DNA of 64,000 nt. It comes from Rhynchopus euleeides. Its lineage: Eukaryota > Euglenozoa > Diplonemea > Diplonemida > Diplonemidae. The position numbers and the translations under genes were made by a program. The notes under the pieces are model-generated. The model was not told the origin of the DNA. It searched no databases and saw nothing but the letters and a program-made list of their open reading frames with translations. Positions 31,872 through 42,850 of this stretch are shown here, piece by piece. Each line of letters starts with the position of its first letter. The stretch's first letter is position 1. The stretch lies in NCBI GenBank assembly GCA_963210315.1, contig OY723290.1:1674001-1738000 (forward strand). Reading direction: 5' to 3'.

Positions 31872-33217
31872 GCTCTGAAGCAACCTGCACAGCGCTGCAG
31901 GCAGTGACAGCAGCCACGCCCCGTGAGGTGCAATGGCTGCACGATGCAGATGCAGATGCAGGTGCAACCCGCATTCTTCCCATTTGGTGGTGCCGCCCGA
32001 CAGCAGTCTCGACTGCAGTCTGCTATCCAATTGCATCCCGCACCCTCCCCATCCCGAAGGACCTGCTTGCTTCTCCCGCCACCGTCACGGCAGGTCCCCC
32101 GATTCTGAATTCCAGTCTGCTATTCAATCGCATCCCACACCCTCCCCATTACCCCGATTCTGAATTCCGTTGTCGATAGTTTCATACCCACATGGCATGC
32201 TTGTCAGACAGGGTCCCAGTGTGCACCGCGTGCCTCTTGTGACCCTGCTGTGCATGATGTGATGTGTCCATCAGTCACACACTCTTCTCTCTGTCGTCAC
32301 GGATCCACACAGGCAGGGTCCATCTCCTATCTCTGGGGCGTGTCGCGGTACTTCTCTGCGCGGCTTGATTGCCGCGTTGGGAAGGACCACGCTCTGAAGA
32401 AGGATTTATCCCTTGCCCTTGGCTGCCGTGTCGGGTGGAAAATGCCTGTCGTGCTGTGATACCCATCGTTAGCATGAAGCGTCAAGATGACGAAGGCAAC
32501 CATAATCATGCTGAGCTGTTTCCCCTTTCCTGTTTCCTTTTCCCTTTCTCTTTTGCTTTGGCAGGTGTGTGGTGTCAAGGTGTGTTCTCCCGAATGAGAT
32601 GGGGTACAGGCCTCACGGGGCAGCACACACCTAGCGAACCTGGTGGTGAGCGGCTGTATGAGCCGTGTTGGTGGATCACTCTGCATGCAATGCAGGCACG
32701 CCCAGTTCGGCACAGATCATCCGAAGTGGGGCGGTGGCAACCAGCACCGTTCTATTGTTTGTTGTCCCATCCCCCTGCCAGCTCTCGCCTCGATGGACAT
32801 GAAAAGCTGGCATTAGGCCAGTCCTTGTGTTTGCGGCAGGGCTGTGGCGGTGGGATACTGTCTTGTTTTCTTCTAGTTTATGCAGGGCGGGTCTTCTGCC
32901 ACAGTTGCTGTTCGGCAGCAGTGAACGGCCCTACCCTCAGGAACCAGAACCTGTGTCGGTGCTCTATCCCTTCCTGTCCTTGCGTGTTTTCTGTGCTTTA
33001 TTGCCTGTCAACACTCTGGCCAAATGTGGTGCGTCCCTCAAGGCCAGCCTCTGAGGTGTTTGGGTGCCGTCGTGATGTCTTGGCCCCAGAGACAGTGACA
33101 ACGCTGGGATACAGTCAAGGTGCAGATCAGAACAAGTCGCCACGCCCCCCTCCCCGCAGATGTGAAGTTGCTGGAGTGATGCCGTTCTTTTTGGTTTCAC
33201 ATACTTATCATTGTGCT
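31872..33217. other. Intergenic region downstream of the P-domain gene
   Basis: Contains an imperfect direct duplication (GTCTGCTAT-CAAT-GCATCCC at about 32018 and 32113, each with CACCCTCCCCAT and GATTCTGAATTCC), probably 3' UTR. A 303-codon + frame at 32369-33280 is Cys/Pro-rich and runs into repeat R2, so I do not accept it as a gene. Confidence 0.5.
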
Positions 33218-33362
33218 CGGATATACTCTACGGTTGCCCTCCTGGTACAGTGGGGGTGCAGACCACCAGACCCCCGGTGAGAGGCTGTGTGGTGGACACA
33301 GTGCGGTGCAGCAGCAGGTTGGCGGAGAGGTTCCGTCTTCCCGCAGGTGGGTGGTTGCAACG
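33218..33362 (+). repeat. Upstream module R2, copy B
   Basis: Starts CGGATATACT, contains CCACCAGACCCCCGGTGAGA, and runs directly into R1. A full-length copy is at 54015-54156 and a truncated one at 59704-59771. Confidence 0.85.
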
Positions 33363-34117
33363 ACATGATGCACAACACACATACTTCGGCCAGAGTGCTG
33401 CCACCAGTCACGGCACCCTCGGTGCGGCCTGAAATCATAATGTCAAACTCAACAGGTCTGAGTCGATGTGCAACAGTAACTGCAACAGCAATAACAGCAA
33501 CACGTCACAGCAACGTGTGGACACAAGCAAGGCGGGATGTGCATGATGACACAACACACACCGCAGAACCGCAAACTGCGCCTCGATACCTGCACGCAGG
33601 ACATGAGGGTTGTCTTTCTTTCGCCCCTAGCTGACGCACACACACACACACAGAGAGAATGAGAGAGAGAGACGCTTTGATTAACCTTTCCGCGACAGGA
33701 TGACAACACAACACATCACCTCTGACGAAACGAGGCCTCGTGCCGCTGATAATTCACGTTGTATTCAGAAGTTCAACCCACTGACAAGCACACAGCCGCG
33801 TGCTACGTGTTGTCTGTGCTGTGTGATATGTGTGTGTGTGCTGGCTGCGTTTGTGAATCGTAAACACACGAATGATGACTCTTATACAAAATGCCGCCCC
33901 AGTCGGAGCCCTTGTGGCGATGCCCGAATAGGCAACAAATAACCTTAGGACACCTCTGACTGCGTGTGGCACAGAGCAGATCGAAGAAGAGAAGGTTTGA
34001 ATGTTGTGTGTGAAGAAGGCTTCGTGTGCATGATGACAACGTATGGACCAGCCCCAGCCAATCCGAACCACAGCTGTGGAGACGTCCAACGCATTACCCT
34101 ACCTGACTTCTGACACA
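33363..34117 (+). repeat. Gene-upstream repeat R1, copy B
   Basis: Uninterrupted copy, ending 294 bp before the start codon at 34411. The AAC-type microsatellite near 33480 is shorter than in copy A by a multiple of three. Confidence 0.9.
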
Positions 34118-34410
34118 TAACACGGCCAGCACAGACGCTGTAAGAACTCCCATACACATCCTCACACGCACACACCCTGCAACACGGCGTTCTGCACAGA
34201 GCCTGTGACGCCAGCACCACATCCCGTCTTGCCCTGACGTCACATCCCTCCCTGCAGGCAGTTCATTTACACACGGGCCCGCTGCCCACCCCTTCTGCTG
34301 TGGCCCACCCACAGGTCCAACCCCGCCGCCACTTCCTTCGATTCTTGCTTGGCTACTGATTTGCCTTCTCGGCGGCGCTTTCCGACAACACCCGTGTCGC
34401 CCTGCGGAAG

Positions 34411-34776
34411 ATGGAGGCATCCGACCCCTACGGCGCGAAGGCGTGGAACCAGCGCATCGGCAAGGAGATGGGATCTGCTGTGCAGTTCCACAAGGCCACA
34501 AGGACTGGGGCGGTGATGCCACGGCGGCGCAACCCCATCACGCACGAGCAGTACGACAGGATCCCGCAGTTTTCAGACACGGCATCATCAGCACCGAGCA
34601 TGGGGAGCTGCGGCTCGAAGGAGGCGGAGTTCCGGGATCGGATCAACAACCTCGAGCGCGTGCTGCTGGAGGAGCGTGTCAACAAGCGGCTCGTGGAGCA
34701 GGAGCTTGAGCAGCTGCGCGCCGTATGCCGTGACAAGTATTCCATCGATGCCCCTCACGACAACCTAACTCTGTAG
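34411..34776 (+). CDS. Small basic protein with C-terminal coiled coil, unknown function
   Basis: 121 aa. The N-terminal half is polar and basic (GAKAWNQRIGKEMGSAV, MPRRRNPITHEQYDRIPQF). It is followed by a short Ser-rich linker and, from about residue 70, a heptad-patterned coiled coil (FRDRINNLERVLLEERVNK, LVEQELEQLRAV). No signal peptide or membrane segment. Codon use matches neighbouring genes. The ATG chosen is the first after pyrimidine-rich DNA that includes several AG acceptors. No recognised family. Confidence 0.7.
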   Translation: MEASDPYGAKAWNQRIGKEMGSAVQFHKATRTGAVMPRRRNPITHEQYDRIPQFSDTASSAPSMGSCGSKEAEFRDRINNLERVLLEERVNKRLVEQELEQLRAVCRDKYSIDAPHDNLTL

Positions 34777-35698
34777 AACCGCAGCTGCTAAGGCTGCGTG
34801 TGTCTGGTGGTTCTGCGCCACACACCCACAAGGTGGGCCAAAGCCAGTGCTTCTGGGTTTCCGCAGCGTAATGTGCCTTCCGGCTGCATTGTGGGACCCA
34901 GACACTGCACATCTTTGTCTCTGCCTCTCTGTGTGTACGGATATGTCCCACCGGTGTCGAGGTCAGGGTGGGCTCGGTGCGTTATACACCGCTGCAAATA
35001 AAATGTGCCCCCACTGCGCTCTGCGCTGTGCTTGGCACCAGCCGAGGTGCCATCGGGGTGTGTTTCTTCTGTGTGCCCTCTCCTGCCAAACAAAGAAACG
35101 CAAGGGCTGGTTTCGTGGTTTTCTCCCACGAAGAAGTGCACAACCACAACCACGGGACCGGATCATGGTGTGTGAACCTGTGTGCATGCAGCCTATCCAC
35201 CTGACCATTTACACACACTTTCCTGCTCAAACACCCCACCCCCGCCTTGCCTCGCGAGTAATGAACCCATAAGATGATACGTCGCTTGAAAGCTTGAAAA
35301 GCCTGCCTGCATGGCACGTTGCCCCTCTGTGCAGCACGCCCCTGCTGCCTCGTCACCCCCCCCACCCCACCCCACCCCATGCCTTGCACGACACCTCCCC
35401 GACCTGCAGCTTTTGGGAGAGAATCGCCAACACATTTTATCCCCTCTGCACACACACTACGGCACTACACAACACACCACAACAGGACCCCTCCCCCCCA
35501 CCACACGGGGTGTTCCAGCCACAACCCGGGGAGGAAGTTTGCCAAGCAGAGGCGGGGTGGGGGGGGGGGGGAAGGTGTTGTTCCTCCACCCCCCACTCCC
35601 ACTCCCCTCCCCACCCACTCCCATGCCCAGCGAGTGAAGAGAGAGGGCCCAGACAGCTCTGTGCTCCCCCCTACCCCCCTGAGCCCAACGCCTACCAA
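34777..35698. other. Intergenic region upstream of the lectin-like membrane protein gene
   Basis: No gene. Ends in C-rich, A/C-rich DNA with ACAACAG at about 35486 and other AG sites suited to a 5' exon acceptor. The open frame extends upstream of the chosen ATG only as low-complexity Pro/His/Thr codons. Confidence 0.5.
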
Positions 35699-38600
35699 AT
35701 GGCATTGCTGCGTGGCTGCCTTCTGGCACCCCGGTGGCTCCCAGCCCTCCTCTCAGCCCTCGTCTGCTTCCAGCTACTCGGAGGGGTGTCGGGCGCTGCA
35801 ACGTGCCCTGCAGGGGGGGTCTTGCTTGCCTCAAGAGGGGTCTGCGCCGTGCTGACGAACGGGGTGGCGGATTACTTCACCGATCTGTGCGCAGAGGAGC
35901 ACACAGGGGGCGTGCGGAGGCTGGGAATCCTGGAGGCATCTGACGGGGTCAACGCTTCAAGCATCGCTCCACCTGAAGGCGCCTTCTTCGGCCTGACCCG
36001 CACCACGTCACGCCGGTGGGGCTGGGCGGACCTCAGCGGCAGGGAATCAGGCTTCCTCGTCTGGGAGAAGGATCCCGCCCATTCCGATGCATCCCAGCGC
36101 TGCTCCTACACCTGCACCACCCTCGCAGTGCCCGGGTGCACAGCAGGGAGGCTGTACACTATGGACTGCAGTTCCCCAGCCCCACATCCAGGCTCGGCGG
36201 GTCCGCCGAAATTTGCCGCAGAGGTGCCCTGCCCCGAAGGGGAATCCGCCGCGTCGGGGATGTGCTATGGCGTCACCACATCACCCCCTGCGACTCTGGG
36301 AGGTCTTGGCACCGCCTTTTCCGAGGGCGGGTTTGCCACCTTTCTGGAGGACATGGGGTCGCTCGGTGTGCTCTTCGTCGTGATTCCATACATCGAGGTG
36401 GACACCTTTGGGGAATACTCCGCGCCGGATCTCCAGGTTGTCCCCCACACGTTGTGGAGGTTCGGCGCTCCTCGGGGGAAGCGCTGCTCTAAGGCCTGCG
36501 GGTCTCCTGACGGTGCCCTTTGCGATGCAGACTGTTTCCTCAAACACCCCGCGATGTGCTTCCAAGGGGAGCTGACAGCCTCGGCCTGCGCGATCTCCGG
36601 CGGGGTCTTCTCCACTTGGTTCGACGCATGTATCCAGCTCTCCCCTCCAGCAGAGTTCACCGCCAAAATGTGCGAGCCTCTCGGCTCCAACTGGGTGCTG
36701 TTAGCCCCCCTCTCCCGGGAGGACGTCGCTTCCTACGTTGTGTCAATCGGCCCCTCCGCCTCGGAGGCATTCACCTCTGTGACGCGTTGGGAGTTCCTCA
36801 GGAGGGAATGGGCTTGGGGTGTCCCACACCACAGCTTCGATACATCCTCCATGTGGGGAGGCCCTCGAGAGCCACGCAAACAACAGGCCTGCGCTGTGGT
36901 GTCGGGTGGCATGATACGATCCCGGACGTGCACCGACCTCGCCCCGACGCTGTGCGAATCACCTGCGTCTGCTGCGGATTGCCCTGCGGGGAATCTCTCT
37001 GCATCAGGGAGGTGTTATCTCGTGACAGACTCTCCAACAGCCTTCGGGCAGGCCTCCAATGCAGCCTGCCCAGGCGGGGCGGCGACGACGTTCAGCCCGG
37101 ATGACCTCCTCCTTGGCCTCACATCGACAACCCCCGCATGGATCGACTTCACTCTGATGCGCAGCACGCAGCAGGCCTGGGCATACCCAGCGGGAGCCAC
37201 GGGGTACAACCCCGCAGTGGTGTGGGGCTCGCAGTCACCCTACCCCTCGGGGGATGCAAGCAAGGCCTGCGCGACGCTGCAGAGAGGGTACCCCTTTGCG
37301 AGGGATCTCGACTGCGCGTCACCTCGGAGGCAGCTCTGCGAGGTCCCACCTGTGGAGCAGACCCCCGCACCGCCCCCTGCGACACCCCCGTCATCGCCTC
37401 CGCCTCCGACACACGCGCCTCCGACGGATCTGCCGGAGACGACATCTCCGGAACCCCCTCCCGGCAATGGGAGTGTGACACCTGCTCCTCCTGTTCCTCC
37501 GTTGGAAGTGCCGGGGGAAGGGGGCCCGCTAGAAGGGCACGGCGCGCTTGTTGTCGAGTCGGACCGGGAGGTGGTAAGAAAAACCACCGGGGTTGCCGCT
37601 GTGGGGTCCGCCGCGGGGGGTATCCTCGGAGGGGCGGGGGTGGTCTACGCGAGCCAGATCTCCCTCATCCTCGACACGGAGTGCAGCTCGAGGTCCAGCT
37701 GGGAGAGAGTCTCCTGGGTCCTCCACCCGACCCGCGTCGCTCTCTTCGGGTCCCAACCCGCAGGAGCTGTTGTGATGAACACCGTACTCGTCGTGAGCCT
37801 CACAGCAGGTCATGCCCTCGTCTCCCTAGTCTTCGCCAAGGCGATCCGCCCCCGCCTCGGCGGCGCCTCCGCGCCGCAGATCCCCCCATCCAAAGCGTTC
37901 CTCTCCTCGCAGGGCGTGCTGCGTTTCCCCTCCGCATCCTTCTTCGCCTGCCTCTTCCTCTTCCAAGGCACGGCGTTCGCCTCGGCACACCTCACCTTCC
38001 TCAATGGCTCCGGAGAGCTCCTCGCTGTGGGTCTCGCAGGCATGCTGATGTGCATCGCCTTCCCCATCCTCCTCTCCCTTTACACCGCCTTCCTGGTTCA
38101 CGGCGTCCCCTCCGGAAGCGGGGCTTTCTCCACCGCAGCGCGGTGGTCAATCCACACCCTCTGCCGCGTGCCTCCGCATTTCAGAGAAGAAGCCGGGCCA
38201 GCCAGACCCTCCCCTCTGGTCGTCTACTGCCAAGACTCGGAGATTATAGGATGTCCGATATCCATCTTCTTCCTCGGGGCTGGGGAGTGGGTCAGCCTCG
38301 ACCCCGATGTGTACCACCAGGAGAGGTTTGCTGCGGTGCTCCGCCCCTTTGGCCCCGGCGGGGCTGCGTATGGCGCCTTCCTCCACTACGCCTCGATGAT
38401 GGGTGTTGCGATTTGCTCCAGCGTCCCCACCACGACGCTGCAGGGGTGTGGGCACACCAAGCTAATCTCCTCCCTGATATACATAACTCTCCTGATGATC
38501 CACGCAGTCATCAGGCCTGCCTCCAGGCGCCGCGACACCGTTTTAGAGTCTCTGACATGCGTCTGCTTCGCAGGATCCATGCTGTGCGTCACCTCAGCGC

Positions 38601-39748
38601 TCTACTCTAAAAATGTCAACGGGTCACTCTACGAAGCATCTGGTTGGTTTGTCAAAATCGCTACAGCATTCCTCTGCATTAAGGTCTTGCTGGACCTCCT
38701 CTGCGAGCTATACATATTCTGCACGGGGAGGAGAGATCGGATCCAGCGCGAATTCCTGGAGTCGGGCAAGGCTCCCCTTGTCGGGGTCCGGAGGGTCGGC
38801 CTCTTGGAGCTGCAGGAGGTTGCCCCCCTGCACACCTGCTGTCTGACAGACACAGCCTCCTGGGCGGAATCCCCCAGCTTTGCGGCAGCCACCCCGAGCG
38901 GCGCCGGGTTAATCCCCTGCTGCGGCGCGTCGTCCCTCCTGGAGTCCGCCGCCTCCTCCTCGGCCCCCGCGAACTACAACCCGGGGGGGCTCACCCCGGG
39001 GACCCCCTCGCCCCTCCACACCCCCGGGAGGACCCCCCGCAGCAACGTCCTGCCACACCTGCCCCTTGGGTGTGCCGCATCAGCATCCTCCGGCACCAGT
39101 CACCCTCTGAAGCGCGCTGCGCAGGCCCCGCCGCGGCGCAGGGCCTCCCTTATGAGAGGCATTGCAGCTGCAGCCGCGGCGTTGGAGGATGTGTGCGATG
39201 ACGCAGAGGATGTTGCTGGGGTGGTGGGTGAAACGGATGTGGAGGTGGCGGAGGAGGAGGATGAAGAGAGTGAGGAAGGGGATTCTGTGGATGCGCACGC
39301 CGAGACCTACACATCCCTCTGGGAGAAGGCGTGCGTGGCAGGGAAGGGGTGGGATATCAGCTCCCCGATGACATCCCCGCTCAGCGAGATCGGGGGCGGT
39401 GGTGCCGGCGGTGCTGCGGCCGATCCGGGCACCCCTCTGCTCTGGTCGCCTCTCAGCAACGGGGTGTCGCCGGGGCACAGCCCACCTCTCCGGTCGCCTC
39501 TGGACAGCGCGTCAGGGCAAGGCTTCCACCGGCTCCGCCTCGAGATGACGAATGCACGGATCACCAATGTGCTCGGGAGGGGCGGGGCCCTGCCGGTGCC
39601 AGTCAGCAACCTGCTGGACATGCCTGTTGCCGTGTCGAGGCGGGGTGGGTTTGCCCCGTCCCCATCGGAGGGGGGGCCGAGCAGTGGCGGGACCCCCCGT
39701 ACGCCAGCACGGCCGGTGTCTTCGTCGTCAACCCTATATGATATCTGA
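35699..39748 (+). CDS. Multi-pass membrane protein with C-type-lectin-like ectodomains
   Basis: 1,349 aa, intronless. Residues 1-33 are a signal peptide. The ectodomain (about 34-550) contains several Cys-rich modules with C-type-lectin-like hallmarks (CPAG...., FFGLTRTTSRRWGWADL, then W..P/C..L......C and a terminal LCE), most clearly at 34-150, 330-450 and 455-550. A Pro/Thr stalk (about 552-604) leads to a polytopic region with about seven or eight hydrophobic spans (near 632, 690, 745, 772, 888, 921, 950 and 982). The cytosolic tail is Pro/Ser-rich with an acidic stretch (about 1163-1197). This architecture suggests a surface receptor or channel-like protein. The multi-pass part is not recognised. 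Confidence 0.75.
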   Translation: MALLRGCLLAPRWLPALLSALVCFQLLGGVSGAATCPAGGVLLASRGVCAVLTNGVADYFTDLCAEEHTGGVRRLGILEASDGVNASSIAPPEGAFFGLTRTTSRRWGWADLSGRESGFLVWEKDPAHSDASQRCSYTCTTLAVPGCTAGRLYTMDCSSPAPHPGSAGPPKFAAEVPCPEGESAASGMCYGVTTSPPATLGGLGTAFSEGGFATFLEDMGSLGVLFVVIPYIEVDTFGEYSAPDLQVVPHTLWRFGAPRGKRCSKACGSPDGALCDADCFLKHPAMCFQGELTASACAISGGVFSTWFDACIQLSPPAEFTAKMCEPLGSNWVLLAPLSREDVASYVVSIGPSASEAFTSVTRWEFLRREWAWGVPHHSFDTSSMWGGPREPRKQQACAVVSGGMIRSRTCTDLAPTLCESPASAADCPAGNLSASGRCYLVTDSPTAFGQASNAACPGGAATTFSPDDLLLGLTSTTPAWIDFTLMRSTQQAWAYPAGATGYNPAVVWGSQSPYPSGDASKACATLQRGYPFARDLDCASPRRQLCEVPPVEQTPAPPPATPPSSPPPPTHAPPTDLPETTSPEPPPGNGSVTPAPPVPPLEVPGEGGPLEGHGALVVESDREVVRKTTGVAAVGSAAGGILGGAGVVYASQISLILDTECSSRSSWERVSWVLHPTRVALFGSQPAGAVVMNTVLVVSLTAGHALVSLVFAKAIRPRLGGASAPQIPPSKAFLSSQGVLRFPSASFFACLFLFQGTAFASAHLTFLNGSGELLAVGLAGMLMCIAFPILLSLYTAFLVHGVPSGSGAFSTAARWSIHTLCRVPPHFREEAGPARPSPLVVYCQDSEIIGCPISIFFLGAGEWVSLDPDVYHQERFAAVLRPFGPGGAAYGAFLHYASMMGVAICSSVPTTTLQGCGHTKLISSLIYITLLMIHAVIRPASRRRDTVLESLTCVCFAGSMLCVTSALYSKNVNGSLYEASGWFVKIATAFLCIKVLLDLLCELYIFCTGRRDRIQREFLESGKAPLVGVRRVGLLELQEVAPLHTCCLTDTASWAESPSFAAATPSGAGLIPCCGASSLLESAASSSAPANYNPGGLTPGTPSPLHTPGRTPRSNVLPHLPLGCAASASSGTSHPLKRAAQAPPRRRASLMRGIAAAAAALEDVCDDAEDVAGVVGETDVEVAEEEDEESEEGDSVDAHAETYTSLWEKACVAGKGWDISSPMTSPLSEIGGGGAGGAAADPGTPLLWSPLSNGVSPGHSPPLRSPLDSASGQGFHRLRLEMTNARITNVLGRGGALPVPVSNLLDMPVAVSRRGGFAPSPSEGGPSSGGTPRTPARPVSSSSTLYDI

Positions 39749-41704
39749 GATGGAGGAGAGAGCTGGATTGTGGAGGAGCGGGGAGATCTGTGTAACTGTG
39801 TTCATGTTTCTGATTTTTTTTTGCTTTGTTAGTTCGGAGGAGCCAACAGGGGAAGCTTTCTGTGCCTTTAGCGGGATTGTGCGTGCGGCCCCACTCACAC
39901 CACTTCATCAGACCGGGGGAGTGGTGTACACAAAGAGCGGGGGTTCTGCGTTCCAACAAACACAGATCGTTTCTGCTTCCGGCAGGGGGGGGTGAGGGGG
40001 TGTTTGCCTTCCGCTCAAACAGCGCAGAAAAAAATGCGCATCCCCCCCACCCCCGCCCCCCCGCCCCCGTAAAAGAAGGGAGAAGGGAAAAAGGGTGTCA
40101 CGCTGACCCCTGCCCCGATGTCCCCCCCGCAAGCGTTGTCAAAGGGGGGTGAGGTGCTAGGGCACGCATTGGCGTATATTCTTCACCACATGTCGAAGTG
40201 TGCTGGAAGGCTCTGTGTTCGACCTGCTGTGCCCCCACCCATCCCCGTGCATGCAGATGCTTGGCAGTCTACACCCCACAGAGCGGCGGACATGATCAGA
40301 GGTCTGAATCAGTATGGCTGTGTTCGTGTCATCCGTGACACGATGCAGGCTTTCTCGCCACAGTTGTTTTCGCTGTTCGGAGTTCTGCACCCCCCCGTTC
40401 TTTTTGTCATTCCTGAACCGAAAAGGATAGTCGCCATCTGGAATTATGCCCCTGCCCCCCCGATCTGCCTCCGTTGCCGACACAGGAGAGAGCGCATAGG
40501 AGGGGGCAAAGATGAATCAGAGGTTGAACCTTGAAGACGAACACGGTCTAGAGGCAATATCCCCTTGTATCGGGCGGTAGCTAATTCCACATTTCGTCTT
40601 GACAAATCAAATCCACGTGGGAGTGGGTTTGGAGTGGGCAGCGCTCCTGTTTCTGCCGAACAGAGACACGGCGGTCCTCAACCCCGTGTCGGCTTTTGGC
40701 ACAGAATCCACCTTGATTTTGCCCGAAGCCCAATCAGAAGATTTGAATCTCCGAAAAAATAACTCCAGTTTACCACCACCAAACTCCACTAAACTCGGGT
40801 CAAAACATTCGGGTGGAGCATGCCCCAGCGACACCAACATTATTGTGTATCTACACCCCAAACCCTGATGAAGCAAGCGCTGAAACGAATCGCAGGCCGC
40901 GCCGTTTCCTTTTTGTGTTACTTTCAACCCCTGGGCATTGCGGCTGTTCTCCCTTCTAGCGCGAGATATTTCCCACCCGGGTGGGGGAGGAGGATTCGTT
41001 CTCTGCGGCAAAGCCTGCAGTGTGAACCCAGCCTCTGGGGCTGTGCCTCACAGTGTGCATCAGTGTGGCGCCTGTTCTGTTGGGCGTTCACATTGTTTTT
41101 TTGCATTTCTGAGCGGAGTCCCCCTCACCCCACCACTGTTTTGTTTGTGTCGGGCTGGCACAGATACACGCTCCCTCTTTTCTTTGGCATGGCATGGTCC
41201 GCTGCCATGCGTGCCTGCAGGGCTGTGCGAGCGGTTCCTGGCATCCCCCCCTCCCCCGGAACCAAACGGATGCGGTTTTGCAAAAAAATACCTGCTCAGG
41301 ACCTACAGGAATCCTGGAGCAGATAACCCACGAGGTTTGTCCCGTAAATCATGCCCGTTTTTTCCCCCTTTTTGTTCCGGGGCGCCCTTACTGTACTGTT
41401 TGTTTGGTGATGTTTCCTTGTGGCGCCTTCATGTCTCGACGGCTAGTCCCAACCTCTCCTGTGCTGGATGTGGACAATAGAGATTTTTGTTTTTGCATAC
41501 ACGTTAAGTGTTCTAAGAAACCAGACATAACCAGAAGACCAACATCATGTTCGTGCTAGCACTTTTCCCTTTTGTCATCACACCCGTGCGCCAAAACAGG
41601 TTAGGCCTCATATTTGGCTGCGTTCAACGGAAAATATTTTCGTGGTTCAACACTCCCACCTACTCCCTTCTCTTTACTCCACCCTTCAACCCCCGACACA
41701 ACCG
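39749..41704. other. Intergenic region
   Basis: About 2 kb with no supportable gene; Phe/Cys/Pro-rich short frames only. Slightly AT-richer than coding DNA, with T runs followed by AG. The final 60 bp before 41705 is pyrimidine-rich. Confidence 0.5.
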
Positions 41705-42142
41705 ATGCCTGGCGTGCAGAACTCGGAGCTGGTGCTGTCCGGAGTGGGGCGCGGCGCGGGTAACCCGGACGCCTTGTCCGCCCCCCTCCCGGCGGGCGAC
41801 TTCGGGATGGCGATGGGGCAGGCGCTGGCGGCAGTGAACACCGCCAACGCCCGTGAGGTGGCCACCCGCGAGGTCGCGGGGGCCGACATCCGGGCCACGC
41901 AGGTGGAGGCGCACGCGAGGGTGCACGCGGCGGGGGTGGAGGCGGGGGCGGCTACGAGGGCCGCCAACGCGGAGGCGGCGGCGGGGATGCACATCGCATC
42001 CGCGAAGCTGCGTTCAACGAAAAAAGACACTTCTTTCCGGAGTTTAGCTAGCACGATTCAGTTGGGCGATTCATTTGTCTGGTTTTGCCTGCCGGGTGTT
42101 TTCGTTTTTCCGTTTCATTTTGTTGCGCGAGCGCGTTTCTGA
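41705..42142 (+). CDS. Ala-rich ORF, probably truncated
   Basis: The ATG at 41705 opens a 145-codon frame. The first about 100 codons look coding: Ala/Glu/Arg-rich and helical (AMGQALAAVNTANAREVATR, AGADIRATQVEAHARVHAAG). From about 42010 the sequence changes to T-rich, non-host-like DNA (after CTGCGTTCAACG, also present at 41624), and the rest of the frame reads as hydrophobic nonsense. The gene may be interrupted there by an insertion or a donor I cannot identify. Confidence 0.45.
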   Translation: MPGVQNSELVLSGVGRGAGNPDALSAPLPAGDFGMAMGQALAAVNTANAREVATREVAGADIRATQVEAHARVHAAGVEAGAATRAANAEAAAGMHIASAKLRSTKKDTSFRSLASTIQLGDSFVWFCLPGVFVFPFHFVARARF

Positions 42143-42850
42143 CCGCTCCGCATCTCCACAACTGGGCCCTGTGGTGATCCTACATCAGCAGGTTTTCAGA
42201 GGGTGGCCCGACAACCGACTTGTCGCAGCGCCGGGTGCCCTTCCACTGGCGCTCTTCACTCCCCCGTCCTATAGTAACTTGAGAAGTGTACATTGTAGAC
42301 AAACACATGTCTGCTGTTTCTTACTGGAAATCCTGATCCAACACAGAGTAAACCTCACTGGCAGTGCCAAGTATGTTTTCTGTTATGGCTGCTGTGTTGT
42401 GTCACGTCTTGCAGGCCGAGTGTTTTTTCCTGTGTGGATGACGGTACACTTCTCACGAGTGAGATGCCCACCGCGTTGCCATTTGGTTGACCATCCCTCG
42501 GTGCACACCACCACCACCCCCACCCCCACCACCTTTCCGGCCCCTCCGATTTCTATACAAACCACATCAAAACATGAAATGAAAGAACGTGAAAACGGCT
42601 TGCTCTCTGCCGTTCCCCCCCTCTTGCCAGTCAAAAGTGTGGTCTGCGCGTGCCTGCAACCGAATGCTGCCCGCCTGTTCTGGGGTTTGCAGGTGGTGAT
42701 CACACCTTGTGGGGGTGATCCGGCCTTTCCCCCCAGAAAGGCAGGTAGCATTTGGCTGCGGTCTGTGGCGCGACCCCGCTTCTGCCGCTCGGTTGGGGAT
42801 AATTTTAACAGAAGATTGCAACCCACCATCTACTACACACACATACACAA
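42143..42850. other. Region between the Ala-rich ORF and the LINE insertion
   Basis: An open frame crosses it and fuses with the LINE, but the composition is non-coding (T runs, CACCACCACC). The first copy of the LINE target duplication is its last 19 bases (42832-42850). Confidence 0.5.

Noticed and set aside
30711..32036. Long minus-strand frame opposite the P-domain gene
   Set aside because: Shadow frame; the sense strand has a signal peptide, internal repeats and domain structure.
32369..33280. 303-codon + frame
   Set aside because: Cys/Pro-rich with no domain pattern, and its end runs into repeat module R2.
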